Source of the DNA: Flavobacterium sp. UBA2787
Lineage (GTDB): Bacteria; Bacteroidota; Bacteroidia; Flavobacteriales; Flavobacteriaceae
Assembly (NCBI GenBank): GCA_002352205.1
Contig: DEHZ01000013.1
Coordinates: 1-64,000, forward strand
Length of the DNA stretch: 64,000 nt
Direction of reading: 5' to 3'
Shown: positions 44,011 through 52,416 of the stretch, piece after piece
Numbering within the stretch: position 1 is the stretch's first letter
Layout of the letters: the number at the start of each line of letters is the position of its first letter
Notes under the pieces: model-generated
Seen by the model: the letters and a program-made list of their open reading frames with translations, nothing else
Told to the model about the DNA's origin: nothing
Databases searched by the model: none
Translations under genes and position numbers: made by a program

Positions 44011-45384
44011 TTAAATTTTATACATCGGAATGTTAATTTGAACCGTCGTTCCTTGATTTTGAATTGACTTTACATCAATCTCACCACGATGCATCCGGAT
44101 GATATTTCGCGTCAGCGGCAGACCAATTCCATACCCTTCATAATTTTTTGTATTAGAAGCTCTAAAGAAGGGATCATAGATGAATTTTAATTCCGATTCT
44201 GGAATCCCAATACCCACATCTTTTATAACCACAAAAACACTGTTGTTTGATGCTCCAAGTGCAACATTCACGGGTTGATGATCAGAATATTTACATCCAT
44301 TGCTGATGATATTGCTGAAGGCCAAATGCAAGAGTTGTTCATTTCCGTTAACTTTAATCATATCCGGATTTTCAGGAAGCAAACTCATATCAAGATGAAT
44401 TTTATTTTTTTGATTGATTCGTTCTAATGTTTCTTTAACATCCATTAAAACCTGATCAATTCTTAATTTGTCGAATTTTTGAATTTTACCATTAAACCCG
44501 GTTTGTGCCAAAAATAATAAAGCTCTCGTTTTTCCTTCTAATTTTTCGGCTTCCACCAACATAATTTTGATGGCTTCTTGATAATCTTCTTGCGTTCTTT
44601 CTTTCGATAAAATTACATCGGCTTCACCAATAATGGCAGTAAGCGGAGTTCTAAGTTCGTGCGAAGCATTGCTAATAAAGTTGTTTTGCGTTTCAAAAGA
44701 AGTTTCAATTCGATCAAGCATCGTGTTGAACGTTTTTGCTAACTCGTTCAATTCATCATTTTTATTGGTTTCATCTAAACGCAAATGCAAGTTTTCAGAA
44801 CTAATCTGATTTACTTTTTCGGTAATTTTCCGCAAAGGTTTAAAAATATATTTTGAAAAATACAGCGAAGTAATCGCAGAAATTACAAAAGCAGCCAAAA
44901 TTGAAAAAAACAACGTTCTTTTTAAATAAGCTGAATGATGCAGTTCATAATAATTTTCAGCAGAAGCAACGACGATGTACCTTCCTTTTTTACTATTATA
45001 AAGTATGCCTTTATAAAAGGTGTTGTTTTTTTGATATTCCGATTTCCCGTTTTTAATCACATCATCAAAAAAGGAGAGGGGCAAACCCAACGTCTGACTT
45101 TCGTCCTGATAAGAAGCAATATCTTCTAACGGGAAAAAATAATCTTTCTCTTGTGGGAGTTTTTCAAAAAACTGATCACGCAATTCTTTAATTTCTCTAA
45201 TATTTGCGGTTGGATTATTATCTAATTCGATTTTTCCGGCAGTAATTGCACGAATTTCTAATAATCGAAAAAAATCATTATGTGAATAATTTAAAAACGA
45301 ATAATACACAAATCCGCTAAAAAGCGATAATACGATCAGAAAAGGAATTAAAAAAAGTAAGGTTATTTTGGTTTGCGTTTTCAT
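44011..45384 (-). CDS. Two-component sensor histidine kinase
   Basis: 457-residue inner-membrane kinase. Helix near 8-30, periplasmic sensor domain (about 31-155), second helix near 157-177, HAMP linker (about 178-232), dimerisation domain with the phospho-accepting His in NASHELRTPLTAIIGEAD, and an ATPase domain with N box (NIISNGCKYS), DVGIGIPE and GYGIGLPLTR boxes. The start overlaps the response-regulator stop by one base (TAATG), so translation is coupled. The signal is unknown. Confidence 0.93.
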   Translation of the reverse strand: MKTQTKITLLFLIPFLIVLSLFSGFVYYSFLNYSHNDFFRLLEIRAITAGKIELDNNPTANIREIKELRDQFFEKLPQEKDYFFPLEDIASYQDESQTLGLPLSFFDDVIKNGKSEYQKNNTFYKGILYNSKKGRYIVVASAENYYELHHSAYLKRTLFFSILAAFVISAITSLYFSKYIFKPLRKITEKVNQISSENLHLRLDETNKNDELNELAKTFNTMLDRIETSFETQNNFISNASHELRTPLTAIIGEADVILSKERTQEDYQEAIKIMLVEAEKLEGKTRALLFLAQTGFNGKIQKFDKLRIDQVLMDVKETLERINQKNKIHLDMSLLPENPDMIKVNGNEQLLHLAFSNIISNGCKYSDHQPVNVALGASNNSVFVVIKDVGIGIPESELKFIYDPFFRASNTKNYEGYGIGLPLTRNIIRMHRGEIDVKSIQNQGTTVQINIPMYKI

Positions 45385-46082
45385 TAATTTTCTTTCATTA
45401 CATAACCCATTCCGATCACGGTATGAATTAATTTATTGGATGAATTACTATCTATTTTTTTTCGAAGGTAATTTACATAAACATCAACAACATTAGTTCC
45501 CATATCAAAATTGACACCCCAAACAGTATCTAATATTTCGCCTCTGGAAAGAACTTTGTTGAGGTTCTGCAAAAAGTTGAGCAAAAGTTTAAATTCAGTT
45601 GTTGTTAGCGAAATCGTTTCGCCATTTCTGGTAACTGTTTTGCTGAAATCATTCAGAATTAAATCATCAATTTTATAAATGTAATCCTCTTGAATTTCCG
45701 GAATTGATGGACTAAAACTTTCGGTTCTACGAAGTAAGGTTTTTATTCGAGCCAAAAGTTCAATAAACTTAAACGGTTTTACCAGATAATCATCGGCACC
45801 CGATTCTAAACCTAACACAATGTTTTCTGAAGTTCCCAAAGCAGTTAAAAACAAAATTGGAATTTGTGTGTTGGTTTTTCTGATTTCTCGACAAACTTCC
45901 AAACCATTCATTTCAGGCAACATAATATCTAAAATGACAAGATCAAATTGATTATTTTGTTGTAAAGTAAGTCCGGTTTTTCCGTCTAAAGCTACAGAAA
46001 CTTCATAGCCTTCTTCGGTTAATCCTTTTTTGATAAATGATACAACGTGAACTTCGTCTTCTACTAATAAAATCTTTTTCAT
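45384..46082 (-). CDS. OmpR-family response regulator
   Basis: 232 residues. Receiver domain (1-120) with acidic pocket EDE, the phosphorylated Asp in LVILDIMLPEMNG, Thr/Ala in FLTALG and Lys in YLVKPF. The C-terminal winged helix (about 135-232) includes LTTTEFKLLLNFLQNLNKVLSRGEIL, WGVN and DVYVNYLRKKID. It is the partner of the histidine kinase overlapping its 3' end. Targets are unknown; the downstream Usp-like operon is a candidate by position. Confidence 0.94.
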   Translation of the reverse strand: MKKILLVEDEVHVVSFIKKGLTEEGYEVSVALDGKTGLTLQQNNQFDLVILDIMLPEMNGLEVCREIRKTNTQIPILFLTALGTSENIVLGLESGADDYLVKPFKFIELLARIKTLLRRTESFSPSIPEIQEDYIYKIDDLILNDFSKTVTRNGETISLTTTEFKLLLNFLQNLNKVLSRGEILDTVWGVNFDMGTNVVDVYVNYLRKKIDSNSSNKLIHTVIGMGYVMKEN

Positions 46083-46156
46083 TGCTGTTTTTTTGAACTG
46101 AAAAATTCAAGGGTTCAATTTACAAAAAATAAATTGGAGAAAAAATAAAGGGTTTT

Positions 46157-47221
46157 TTAATTGAAAATTTTTCCCGAAGAATGGTCATTTTTTGCTCCGG
46201 TTACACTACAAAGAACATTGATTTCACTGCGTAATTTCAACACGCCAAGTAATCCGAAAATTAAGGCTTCTTTGAATTCTAATGTTTTGGTATTCGGAAC
46301 AATAAGATTCATTTTAGGTAAATAGTTTTGCATCCGTTCCAATAAAAAAAGATGATAAGCTCCACCGCCGGTAATTAATATTTTGCCTTCTTTTTTTGTT
46401 AAAGCCAAAGCAATTTGCGTAGCAATATGTTCCACAAAAGTGTGCAATTTATCTTCAATTGAAATGGAATAATTGTTGATTAGCGGTAAAATTGTAGCAT
46501 TGACAAACTCAATTCCGAGTGATTTTGGGTATTTTTTTTGATAAAAATCGAGGTTATTTAATTCAGTTAATAAATCTGAATTTACTTTTCCGGAACGAGC
46601 AATTTCGCCTTTATCATCGTAATTCAATCCGATTTGATTGGCATAAAAATTTAAAACGGTATTCACTGGAGAAATATCAAACGCAATTCGCTTTCCGTTT
46701 TCTTCAAATGAAATATTCGAAAACCCGCCTAAATTCAAACAAAAATCATAGTCAGAAAACAATAATCGATCGCCAATCGGAACAAGCGGAGCACCTTGTC
46801 CGCCCAATTCTACATCTTGAACTCTAAAATCGCAGACAACCGTTTTACCAATAATTTCAGCAAGTTTAGGAAGATTTCCAATTTGCAAAGTGATGCCATT
46901 TTGGGGTTGATGTAAGATAGTATGTCCGTGACTACAAACTGCGTCTATCGCATCAATTTTATATTCTTTTAAAAAATAGTTGATTATATTTCCTAAAAAA
47001 TCGGTGTACTCTTCATTTAATTGAATCAATTCATTTTCAGAAAAATGAACGGCAACTTTCAATTTGTTTAACCAATGATTTGGATATGAAATGGTTACAG
47101 ATTCTAGAATTTCATACGACCATTTTCTGTCTTTTTCCCAAAAATGAAGATGAGCCAAATCGATTCCGTCGAGTGAAGTTCCGCTCATAACACCAACAAC
47201 TTGATAGGATTCTTTAAACAT
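46157..47221 (-). CDS. anmK: Anhydro-N-acetylmuramic acid kinase
   Basis: 354-residue sugar kinase of the actin-like fold that phosphorylates and opens 1,6-anhydro-MurNAc during peptidoglycan recycling. The N-terminal GVMSGTSLDGIDLAHLHF, HGHTILHQP, LGGQGAPLVPIGD, LNLGGFSNISF and ITGGGAYHLFLLERM are family motifs. It is divergent from the acyl-CoA dehydrogenase gene. Upstream on the minus strand TAAATTTG (47285-47278) may be its promoter box, overlapping the control region of its neighbour. Confidence 0.94.
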   Translation of the reverse strand: MFKESYQVVGVMSGTSLDGIDLAHLHFWEKDRKWSYEILESVTISYPNHWLNKLKVAVHFSENELIQLNEEYTDFLGNIINYFLKEYKIDAIDAVCSHGHTILHQPQNGITLQIGNLPKLAEIIGKTVVCDFRVQDVELGGQGAPLVPIGDRLLFSDYDFCLNLGGFSNISFEENGKRIAFDISPVNTVLNFYANQIGLNYDDKGEIARSGKVNSDLLTELNNLDFYQKKYPKSLGIEFVNATILPLINNYSISIEDKLHTFVEHIATQIALALTKKEGKILITGGGAYHLFLLERMQNYLPKMNLIVPNTKTLEFKEALIFGLLGVLKLRSEINVLCSVTGAKNDHSSGKIFN

Positions 47222-47242
47222 AGGCTAAAATTACGAAATCGT

Positions 47243-47273
47243 TTGAGATTTTGACTTTATTGTTCTATTTTTG
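47243..47273 (+). promoter_or_regulatory. Promoter of the acyl-CoA dehydrogenase gene
   Basis: TTG at 47243-47245, 20 bp, TATTTTTG at 47266-47273. The in-frame TTG at 47271 belongs to this box, so translation starts at ATG 47316 after a leader of about 36 bases. A reverse TAAATTTG (47285-47278) lies immediately beside it, so the two divergent promoters are back to back. Confidence 0.6.
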
Positions 47274-47315
47274 CGTTCAAATTTAAGAAACAATCAATCA
47301 ATATTTTTTATAGTT

Positions 47316-48452
47316 ATGGATTTTAATCTAACCGAAGAGCATTTAATGATTCAGCAAGCGGCTCGTGATTTTGCTCAACAAGAATTATTACCTGGAGTTA
47401 TTGAAAGAGATGAACATTCAAAATTTCCAACCGAGCAAGTGAAAATGATGGCTGAATTAGGCTTCATGGGAATGATGGTTGATCCAAAATACGGCGGAGC
47501 AGGTTTAGACAGCGTTTCCTATGTTTTGGCGATGACAGAAATTGCAAAAGTTGATGCTTCGGCGGCGGTAATTATGTCGGTAAACAACTCCTTAGTTTGT
47601 GCCGGAATGGAAAAATATTGTAGCGAAGAACAAAAGATGAAATACTTGGTTCCGTTGGCCAAAGGTGAAGTAATCGGTGCTTTTTGTTTATCAGAACCGG
47701 AAGCAGGAAGTGATGCAACTTCTCAAAAAACCACCGCCATCGACAAAGGAGATTACTATTTGTTAAACGGAACAAAAAATTGGATTACCAATGGTTCAAC
47801 AGCGTCAACTTATTTAGTAATTGCTCAAACCGATGTTGAAAAAGGTCACAAAGGAATCAATGCTTTTATTGTTGAAAAAGGGTGGGCCGGATTTGAAATT
47901 GGTCCGAAAGAAAAGAAAATGGGAATTCGCGGAAGCGACACACATTCGTTAATGTTTACTGATGTGAAAGTGCCAAAAGAAAATAGAATTGGTGCCGATG
48001 GTTTCGGATTTTCGTTTGCAATGAACGTGTTGAACGGGGGAAGAATCGGAATTGCATCGCAAGCATTAGGAATTGCAACCGGAGCTTATGAATTGGCTTT
48101 GAAATATTCGCACGAGCGAAAAGCATTTGGCAAAGAAATCTTCAAACACCAAGCCATAGCTTTTAAATTGGCTGATATGTATGTGAAAGTAACAGCAGCA
48201 AAATTATTAGTAATGAAAGCAGCTTGCGAAAAAGATGAAGGAAAAGACATCGCTCATTCTGGTGCAATGGCAAAATTATACGCTTCCGAAATTGCGTTGG
48301 AAGTAGCCAATGAAGCGGTTCAAATTCACGGTGGAAACGGTTATGTTGCCGAATATCACGTGGAAAGAATGATGAGGGATTCTAAAATTACACAAATTTA
48401 CGAGGGAACTTCAGAGATTCAACGTATTGTGATTTCGAGAGGATTGGTTTAA
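47316..48452 (+). CDS. Acyl-CoA dehydrogenase (short-chain type)
   Basis: 378-residue FAD enzyme of beta-oxidation or branched amino-acid breakdown. N-terminal helical domain (NLTEEHLMIQQAARDFAQ), central beta domain with FCLSEPEAGSDA and NGTKNWITNG, and a C-terminal helical domain with ERKAFGKEI, QIHGGNGYVAEYHVERMMRD and the IYEGTSEIQR signature. The length and motifs resemble butyryl-CoA dehydrogenases, but chain length is not proven. Start ATG 47316 from the promoter. A terminator follows. Confidence 0.93.
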   Translation: MDFNLTEEHLMIQQAARDFAQQELLPGVIERDEHSKFPTEQVKMMAELGFMGMMVDPKYGGAGLDSVSYVLAMTEIAKVDASAAVIMSVNNSLVCAGMEKYCSEEQKMKYLVPLAKGEVIGAFCLSEPEAGSDATSQKTTAIDKGDYYLLNGTKNWITNGSTASTYLVIAQTDVEKGHKGINAFIVEKGWAGFEIGPKEKKMGIRGSDTHSLMFTDVKVPKENRIGADGFGFSFAMNVLNGGRIGIASQALGIATGAYELALKYSHERKAFGKEIFKHQAIAFKLADMYVKVTAAKLLVMKAACEKDEGKDIAHSGAMAKLYASEIALEVANEAVQIHGGNGYVAEYHVERMMRDSKITQIYEGTSEIQRIVISRGLV

Positions 48453-48478
48453 AAATAAATCACAAATCAATATATTTA

Positions 48479-48511
48479 AAACCCTTTGAGTGCTTTCTTA
48501 AAGGGTTTTTT
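48479..48511 (+). terminator. Terminator of the acyl-CoA dehydrogenase gene
   Basis: AAACCCTTT (48479-48487) pairs with AAAGGGTTT (48500-48508), followed by a T-run. It lies 26 bp before the ATG of the M28 peptidase gene. Confidence 0.8.
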
Positions 48512-48536
48512 GTATTTTTATCGCAAAACCAATTCT

Positions 48537-49511
48537 ATGAATTCTATTAAATACATTTCAATTTCAGGATTATTTTCAATGCTTTTTGTTTTACCGATTT
48601 TTTCGCAATCTGCTTCTGTGGCGGTTTCGGAGAAAGTAACCTATAGTGTGAGTAAAGATTCTGTTTCCACACGATTAGAATACCTTACCTCCGATTTGTT
48701 GGAAGGAAGAGATACCGGAACCAAAGGCGGAGAGTTAGCGGCTGCTCATTTAGAAAATTATTTTAAGAGTTTGTCGATTTTGCCTTATTTTGAGTCGTAT
48801 CGCGATACGCTTTCTAATTTTGAAAAACCGGCTTATAACATTGTTGGTTTTTTGGAAGGAACAGATCCAAAACTAAAAGATGAATTCATCATTTTTAGTG
48901 CTCATTATGATCATATTGGTATAATTGATAAAAAAGTTGAAAAGGATTCCATTGCCAACGGAGCCAATGATAATGCGACCGGATGTTTGGCTGTGGCAGA
49001 AATTGCACGCTATTTTTCATCCCAAAAAAATAATAAACGAAGTATTTTATTTGTCTTTTTTTCGGGTGAAGAAAAAGGATTGTTGGGTTCAAGACATTTG
49101 GCAGCCAAGTTAAAAAGTGAAAATTTTAATTTGTATAGTATGCTGAATTTTGAAATGATTGGTGTGCCAATGAAACGTGATTTTTTAACCTACATCACCG
49201 GTTATAATAAATCAAATATGGCAGAAAAAATGAATGAATATGCCGGGAAAAAGACAGTTGGTTTTCTGCAAGCGGAATTGCATTACAGATTATTTATGGC
49301 ATCGGATAACTTTCCGTTCTTCTTAGAATTTAATGTTCCGGCTCAAACGGTTAGTACTTTTGACTTTGAAAATTACAACTATTATCATCACGTTTCAGAT
49401 GAATTTAGCCAAATGAATACGGATTTTATGACCGATTATATTCAGGAAATGTTGCCTATCGTAACAAAAATGGTCAATGCATCAGAAAAAGAAATTGTTT
49501 TAAAAAAATAA
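48537..49511 (+). CDS. Secreted M28 family zinc aminopeptidase
   Basis: About 324 residues. The ATG at 48537 starts a signal peptide (SGLFSMLFVLPIFSQ); the longer frame to 48486 runs through the terminator and is rejected. The M28 catalytic core shows the first zinc His in FSAHYDHIG, the bridging Asp in GANDNATGCLAVAEIARYF and the catalytic Glu pair in FFSGEEKGLLGS. A further metal ligand is expected near YHHVSDEF. It probably trims peptides in the periplasm or outside the cell. The next gene starts 5 bases after the stop, so a multigene unit is likely. Confidence 0.9.
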   Translation: MNSIKYISISGLFSMLFVLPIFSQSASVAVSEKVTYSVSKDSVSTRLEYLTSDLLEGRDTGTKGGELAAAHLENYFKSLSILPYFESYRDTLSNFEKPAYNIVGFLEGTDPKLKDEFIIFSAHYDHIGIIDKKVEKDSIANGANDNATGCLAVAEIARYFSSQKNNKRSILFVFFSGEEKGLLGSRHLAAKLKSENFNLYSMLNFEMIGVPMKRDFLTYITGYNKSNMAEKMNEYAGKKTVGFLQAELHYRLFMASDNFPFFLEFNVPAQTVSTFDFENYNYYHHVSDEFSQMNTDFMTDYIQEMLPIVTKMVNASEKEIVLKK

Positions 49512-49516
49512 AGAAA

Positions 49517-50194
49517 TTGAAAAATATCATCATCACCGGAACTTCACGCGGAATTGGCTACGAACTTGCTTTGCAATTTGCCAATGAAGGCCATCGAGTT
49601 TTAGCTATCTCCCGAAAAACGGTAAAAGAACTAATCGAACATCCAAATATAACTTGTCTGGTAGTTGATTTATCGGAAGAAAGCGGATTGAATTTAGTAA
49701 CAGAATTCATTTCGCAGACGTGGAAAAATGTAGATGTGTTAATTCACAATGCCGGATGTCTGGTACTAAAACCATTTTTACAATTAACACAAGCCGATTT
49801 TGAAATGGTTTACAAAGTAAATGTTTTTGGTGTTGCCAATTTAACTCGAATTTGTTTGCCTTTTTTGAAAAAAGGAAGCCATGTAGTATCGATAAGTTCG
49901 ATGGGCGGCGTTCAAGGAAGTTCAAAATTTGCCGGTTTAGCTGCTTATTCTTCCAGCAAAGGAGCAGTGATAACCTTGTCGGAATTGTTGGCAGAAGAAT
50001 ACAAAGAAGAAGGGATTTCGTTTAATGTTTTAGCTTTAGGAGCCGTTCAAACCGAAATGTTGCACGAAGCTTTTCCGGGATATCAAGCACCACTTTCTGC
50101 CAAAGAAATGGCCGATTATATTTATGATTTTTCGTTAAACGGAAATAAATATTATAATGGGAAAGTGTTGCAGGTAAGTTCATCAACACCGTAA
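49517..50194 (+). CDS. Short-chain dehydrogenase/reductase (TTG start)
   Basis: 225-residue NAD(P)-binding Rossmann protein. Cofactor motif TGTSRGIG at 7-14, NAG in HNAGCLVLKP, catalytic Ser in SISSMGG and YSSSKGA (Tyr-x3-Lys). The substrate is unknown. No ATG is available; translation must begin at TTG 49517, giving MKNIIITGTSRGIG, the expected family start. It lies 5 bp after the peptidase gene and 16 bp before the SprT-like gene. Confidence 0.88.
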   Translation: MKNIIITGTSRGIGYELALQFANEGHRVLAISRKTVKELIEHPNITCLVVDLSEESGLNLVTEFISQTWKNVDVLIHNAGCLVLKPFLQLTQADFEMVYKVNVFGVANLTRICLPFLKKGSHVVSISSMGGVQGSSKFAGLAAYSSSKGAVITLSELLAEEYKEEGISFNVLALGAVQTEMLHEAFPGYQAPLSAKEMADYIYDFSLNGNKYYNGKVLQVSSSTP

Positions 50195-50210
50195 TTATTT
50201 CAACAACTAA

Positions 50211-50813
50211 ATGAGTGAAGTCCTCTTAAAATATCTTCCCGAACACGCAGTGGAATCGGTTTTTGAGTTAATCAAAACCAATTCTGTTCATTTAAAAATT
50301 GTGAACGAACGTGTGACTCGGCATGGCGATTATAGAAGACATCCTTCCGGGAAACATCAAATCACGGTGAATGCAAATTTGAATAAATACCGTTTTTTGA
50401 TTACGCTCGTTCACGAAATTGCTCATTTAGCTGCTTTTGAAAAATTTGGCAGAAATATTAAACCACACGGAAATGAATGGAAAATTACGTTTCAACGGTT
50501 GATGGTCCCGTTTATTCGACCGGAAATTTTTCCGAATTCGGTGTTGCCTTTGATTGCTAATCATTTTCGAAATCCAACCGCCAGTAGCGACACTGATGCA
50601 CGATTGGCTTTTGCTTTAAAACAATTTGACGAACGAAAACCGGATATTCATTTTATTCACGAAGTACCTTCTGGTAGTTTTTTTAGAATTAAAAACGGAA
50701 GAGTTTTTCAAAAAAAAGGACTTCGGGTCAAACGCTATGAATGTCTCGAAGTACAAACCGGAAAGTTATATTTGTTTAATGCGAATGCTGAAGTGGAGAT
50801 TATTCCGGGATAA
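50211..50813 (+). CDS. SprT-like zinc metalloprotease-domain protein
   Basis: 200 residues. The SprT domain has HEIAH at 68-72 followed by a third His in KPHGNEWK. A C-terminal zinc-ribbon-like cysteine set, present in many SprT proteins, is not seen here (only one Cys in the last 60 residues), so it belongs to the shorter Bacteroidota form. Eukaryotic Spartan proteins with this core cleave DNA-protein crosslinks; the bacterial role is not settled. Cotranscribed with the SDR upstream (16 bp). Confidence 0.85.
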   Translation: MSEVLLKYLPEHAVESVFELIKTNSVHLKIVNERVTRHGDYRRHPSGKHQITVNANLNKYRFLITLVHEIAHLAAFEKFGRNIKPHGNEWKITFQRLMVPFIRPEIFPNSVLPLIANHFRNPTASSDTDARLAFALKQFDERKPDIHFIHEVPSGSFFRIKNGRVFQKKGLRVKRYECLEVQTGKLYLFNANAEVEIIPG

Positions 50814-50830
50814 TTAATTAATAACGATTT

Positions 50831-51277
50831 ATGATTTTAGAATTACTTAAAAACAAATCTTATTTTTTGTTGCTTTTAGTCGCAATTTTATTTTTGATTT
50901 TGTCTTTTATTGGAGATAAAAACGAAATATTGGATATAAATGTTCATGATACTTATTATGTAATAACATTTCAACATGCTTATATTTTGTTGTGTTTGCT
51001 ATTTTTTAGTACGGGATTGATAAATTTATTATTTAATTTTTTTGAAATTCAATTCATTTCAATCCTTTCTTTAATTCATATTTATGGTTCGTTGATTTTT
51101 ATTGGATTATTTTTTTACTATCTAGGAAAGATAAATTCATCATCAATTTTTGATTCAATTGATTATAATCTCAGAACTATAATTTCATTATTAATTTTTG
51201 CAGGATTACAATTGTTGTTTATTTTAAATCTTTTTATTTCAATCATTAAAAAACTCAGCATCTCAGCTACTCAGTAA
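50831..51277 (+). CDS. Four-helix membrane protein with a cytochrome-oxidase-like HDTYYV motif
   Basis: 148 residues with four membrane helices (about 11-28, 49-71, 76-97 and 113-136). Between helices 1 and 2 is DINVHDTYYVITFQHAYILL, which resembles the segment before helix X of heme-copper oxidase subunit I (HDTYYVVAHFHYVL). The second heme-ligand-type His is kept while the first is Phe. The rest does not resemble an oxidase. I do not recognise a named family. The last codons and stop lie in an 8-bp-period tandem repeat, so the C-terminal KLSISATQ may be repeat-derived. It is 17 bp after the SprT-like gene. Confidence 0.7.
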   Translation: MILELLKNKSYFLLLLVAILFLILSFIGDKNEILDINVHDTYYVITFQHAYILLCLLFFSTGLINLLFNFFEIQFISILSLIHIYGSLIFIGLFFYYLGKINSSSIFDSIDYNLRTIISLLIFAGLQLLFILNLFISIIKKLSISATQ

Positions 51278-51292
51278 CTCCGCAACTTTACT
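51253..51292 (+). repeat. Tandem repeat with 8-bp period
   Basis: Five consecutive octamers: ACTCAGCA, TCTCAGCT, ACTCAGTA, ACTCCGCA, ACTTTACT. The array crosses the stop codon of the four-helix protein (51275-51277) and ends against the TATATTTG promoter box of the next gene. Confidence 0.75.
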
Positions 51293-51299
51293 ATATTTG
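51292..51299 (+). promoter_or_regulatory. Promoter box of the mannose-1-phosphate guanylyltransferase gene
   Basis: TATATTTG directly abuts the octamer repeat. No TTG at -33; that position is inside the repeat. The predicted start near 51305 gives a leader of about 40 bases that contains the short palindrome at 51316-51342. Confidence 0.5.
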
Positions 51300-51315
51300 T
51301 AATTATAAAAAAAAA

Positions 51316-51342
51316 TGAGATTGCTTCGTGCCTCGCAATGAC
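51316..51342 (+). repeat. Short dispersed-type palindromic repeat (GATTGCTTCG...CGCAATGAC)
   Basis: A 27-base unit of the form TGAGATTGCTTCG-x-CCTCGCAATGAC, with ATTGC and GCAAT as hairpin arms. Sequences of this form are familiar to me as dispersed repeats in several bacterial groups (recollection, not verified). It occupies the leader and contains an in-frame ATG (51338), so the gene's own start is probably the next ATG at 51344. Confidence 0.65.
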
Positions 51343-51343
51343 T

Positions 51344-52402
51344 ATGAACAAAAATTACTACGCAATATTAATGGCTGGTGGAGTCGGCTCACGTTTTTGG
51401 CCGGTTTCTACAACTGATTTTCCTAAGCAATTTCACGATATGTTGGGGTCGGGTGAGACGTTAATTCAGAAGACTTTCAGTCGTTTATCAAAATTAATTC
51501 CAACCGAAAATATATTGATTTTAACCAATGAAAAATACAATGATTTGGTTCTTAATCAATTGCCAATAGTTAAGCAAGAGCAAGTTTTATTGGAACCCGC
51601 TATGCGAAACACAGCTCCTTGTATTTTATATGCTTCGCTAAAAATTCAAAAAATGAATCCGGATGCTGTGATGGTTGTAGCTCCAAGTGATCATTGGATA
51701 GAAGATGAAACCGCATTTATCAGTAATTTGCAACAATGTTTTGATTATTGTCAACACGAAAATGCGTTGATGACATTAGGAATTCAACCTACTTTTCCAA
51801 ATACCGGTTTTGGTTACATCGAATTTGATAAAACAGATGTAAATCCCATCAAAAAAGTAAATCAATTTCGTGAAAAACCAAATTACGAAACGGCAAAATC
51901 TTTTCTTGAAAGTGGTAATTTCCTTTGGAATGGCGGTATTTTTATCTGGTCTGTCAAATCAATAACAGAAGCTTTTTCCACTTTTCAACCGCAAATGAAT
52001 CAATTGTTTTTGGAAGGTTTTGAAACATATAATACACTAAAAGAAAAAGAGTTTATTAATCAAAATTATGTTGAAGCCGAAGATATTTCAATTGATTATG
52101 CCATCTTAGAAAAAGCCAAAAATGTATATGTTTTACCCGCAACTTTTGATTGGAATGATTTGGGAACGTGGGGTTCATTACATGAAAAACTAGGGAAAGA
52201 CAATCAAAATAATGCTGTCCTTAATACAATCTTAGTTTCAGAAAACGCATCAAACAATATCATTCGTGCACAAAATAAAAGGTTGGTGGTTATTGATGGT
52301 TTAAATGATTACATTGTGGTGGAACATGGCGATGTTTTGTTAATTTATCCAAAAGAGAAAGAACAAGACATCAAAAAAATTGTGAGTTCGCTACCCAATT
52401 AA
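51344..52402 (+). CDS. manC: Mannose-1-phosphate guanylyltransferase
   Basis: About 352-residue nucleotidyltransferase making GDP-mannose from mannose-1-phosphate and GTP, feeding capsule, glycoprotein and O-antigen synthesis. The N-terminal LMAGGVGSRFWPVS binds nucleotide; FPKQFHDMLG, VAPSDHWI, FREKPN, LWNGGIFIW and DWNDLGTWGS are family motifs. The C-terminal isomerase domain of bifunctional enzymes is absent. The ATG at 51344 (MNKNYYAILMAGG) is preferred over 51338, which lies in a repeat. Followed by a DUF389 gene after 14 bp. Confidence 0.93.
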   Translation: MNKNYYAILMAGGVGSRFWPVSTTDFPKQFHDMLGSGETLIQKTFSRLSKLIPTENILILTNEKYNDLVLNQLPIVKQEQVLLEPAMRNTAPCILYASLKIQKMNPDAVMVVAPSDHWIEDETAFISNLQQCFDYCQHENALMTLGIQPTFPNTGFGYIEFDKTDVNPIKKVNQFREKPNYETAKSFLESGNFLWNGGIFIWSVKSITEAFSTFQPQMNQLFLEGFETYNTLKEKEFINQNYVEAEDISIDYAILEKAKNVYVLPATFDWNDLGTWGSLHEKLGKDNQNNAVLNTILVSENASNNIIRAQNKRLVVIDGLNDYIVVEHGDVLLIYPKEKEQDIKKIVSSLPN

Positions 52403-52416
52403 AAAAAAAATAAACT

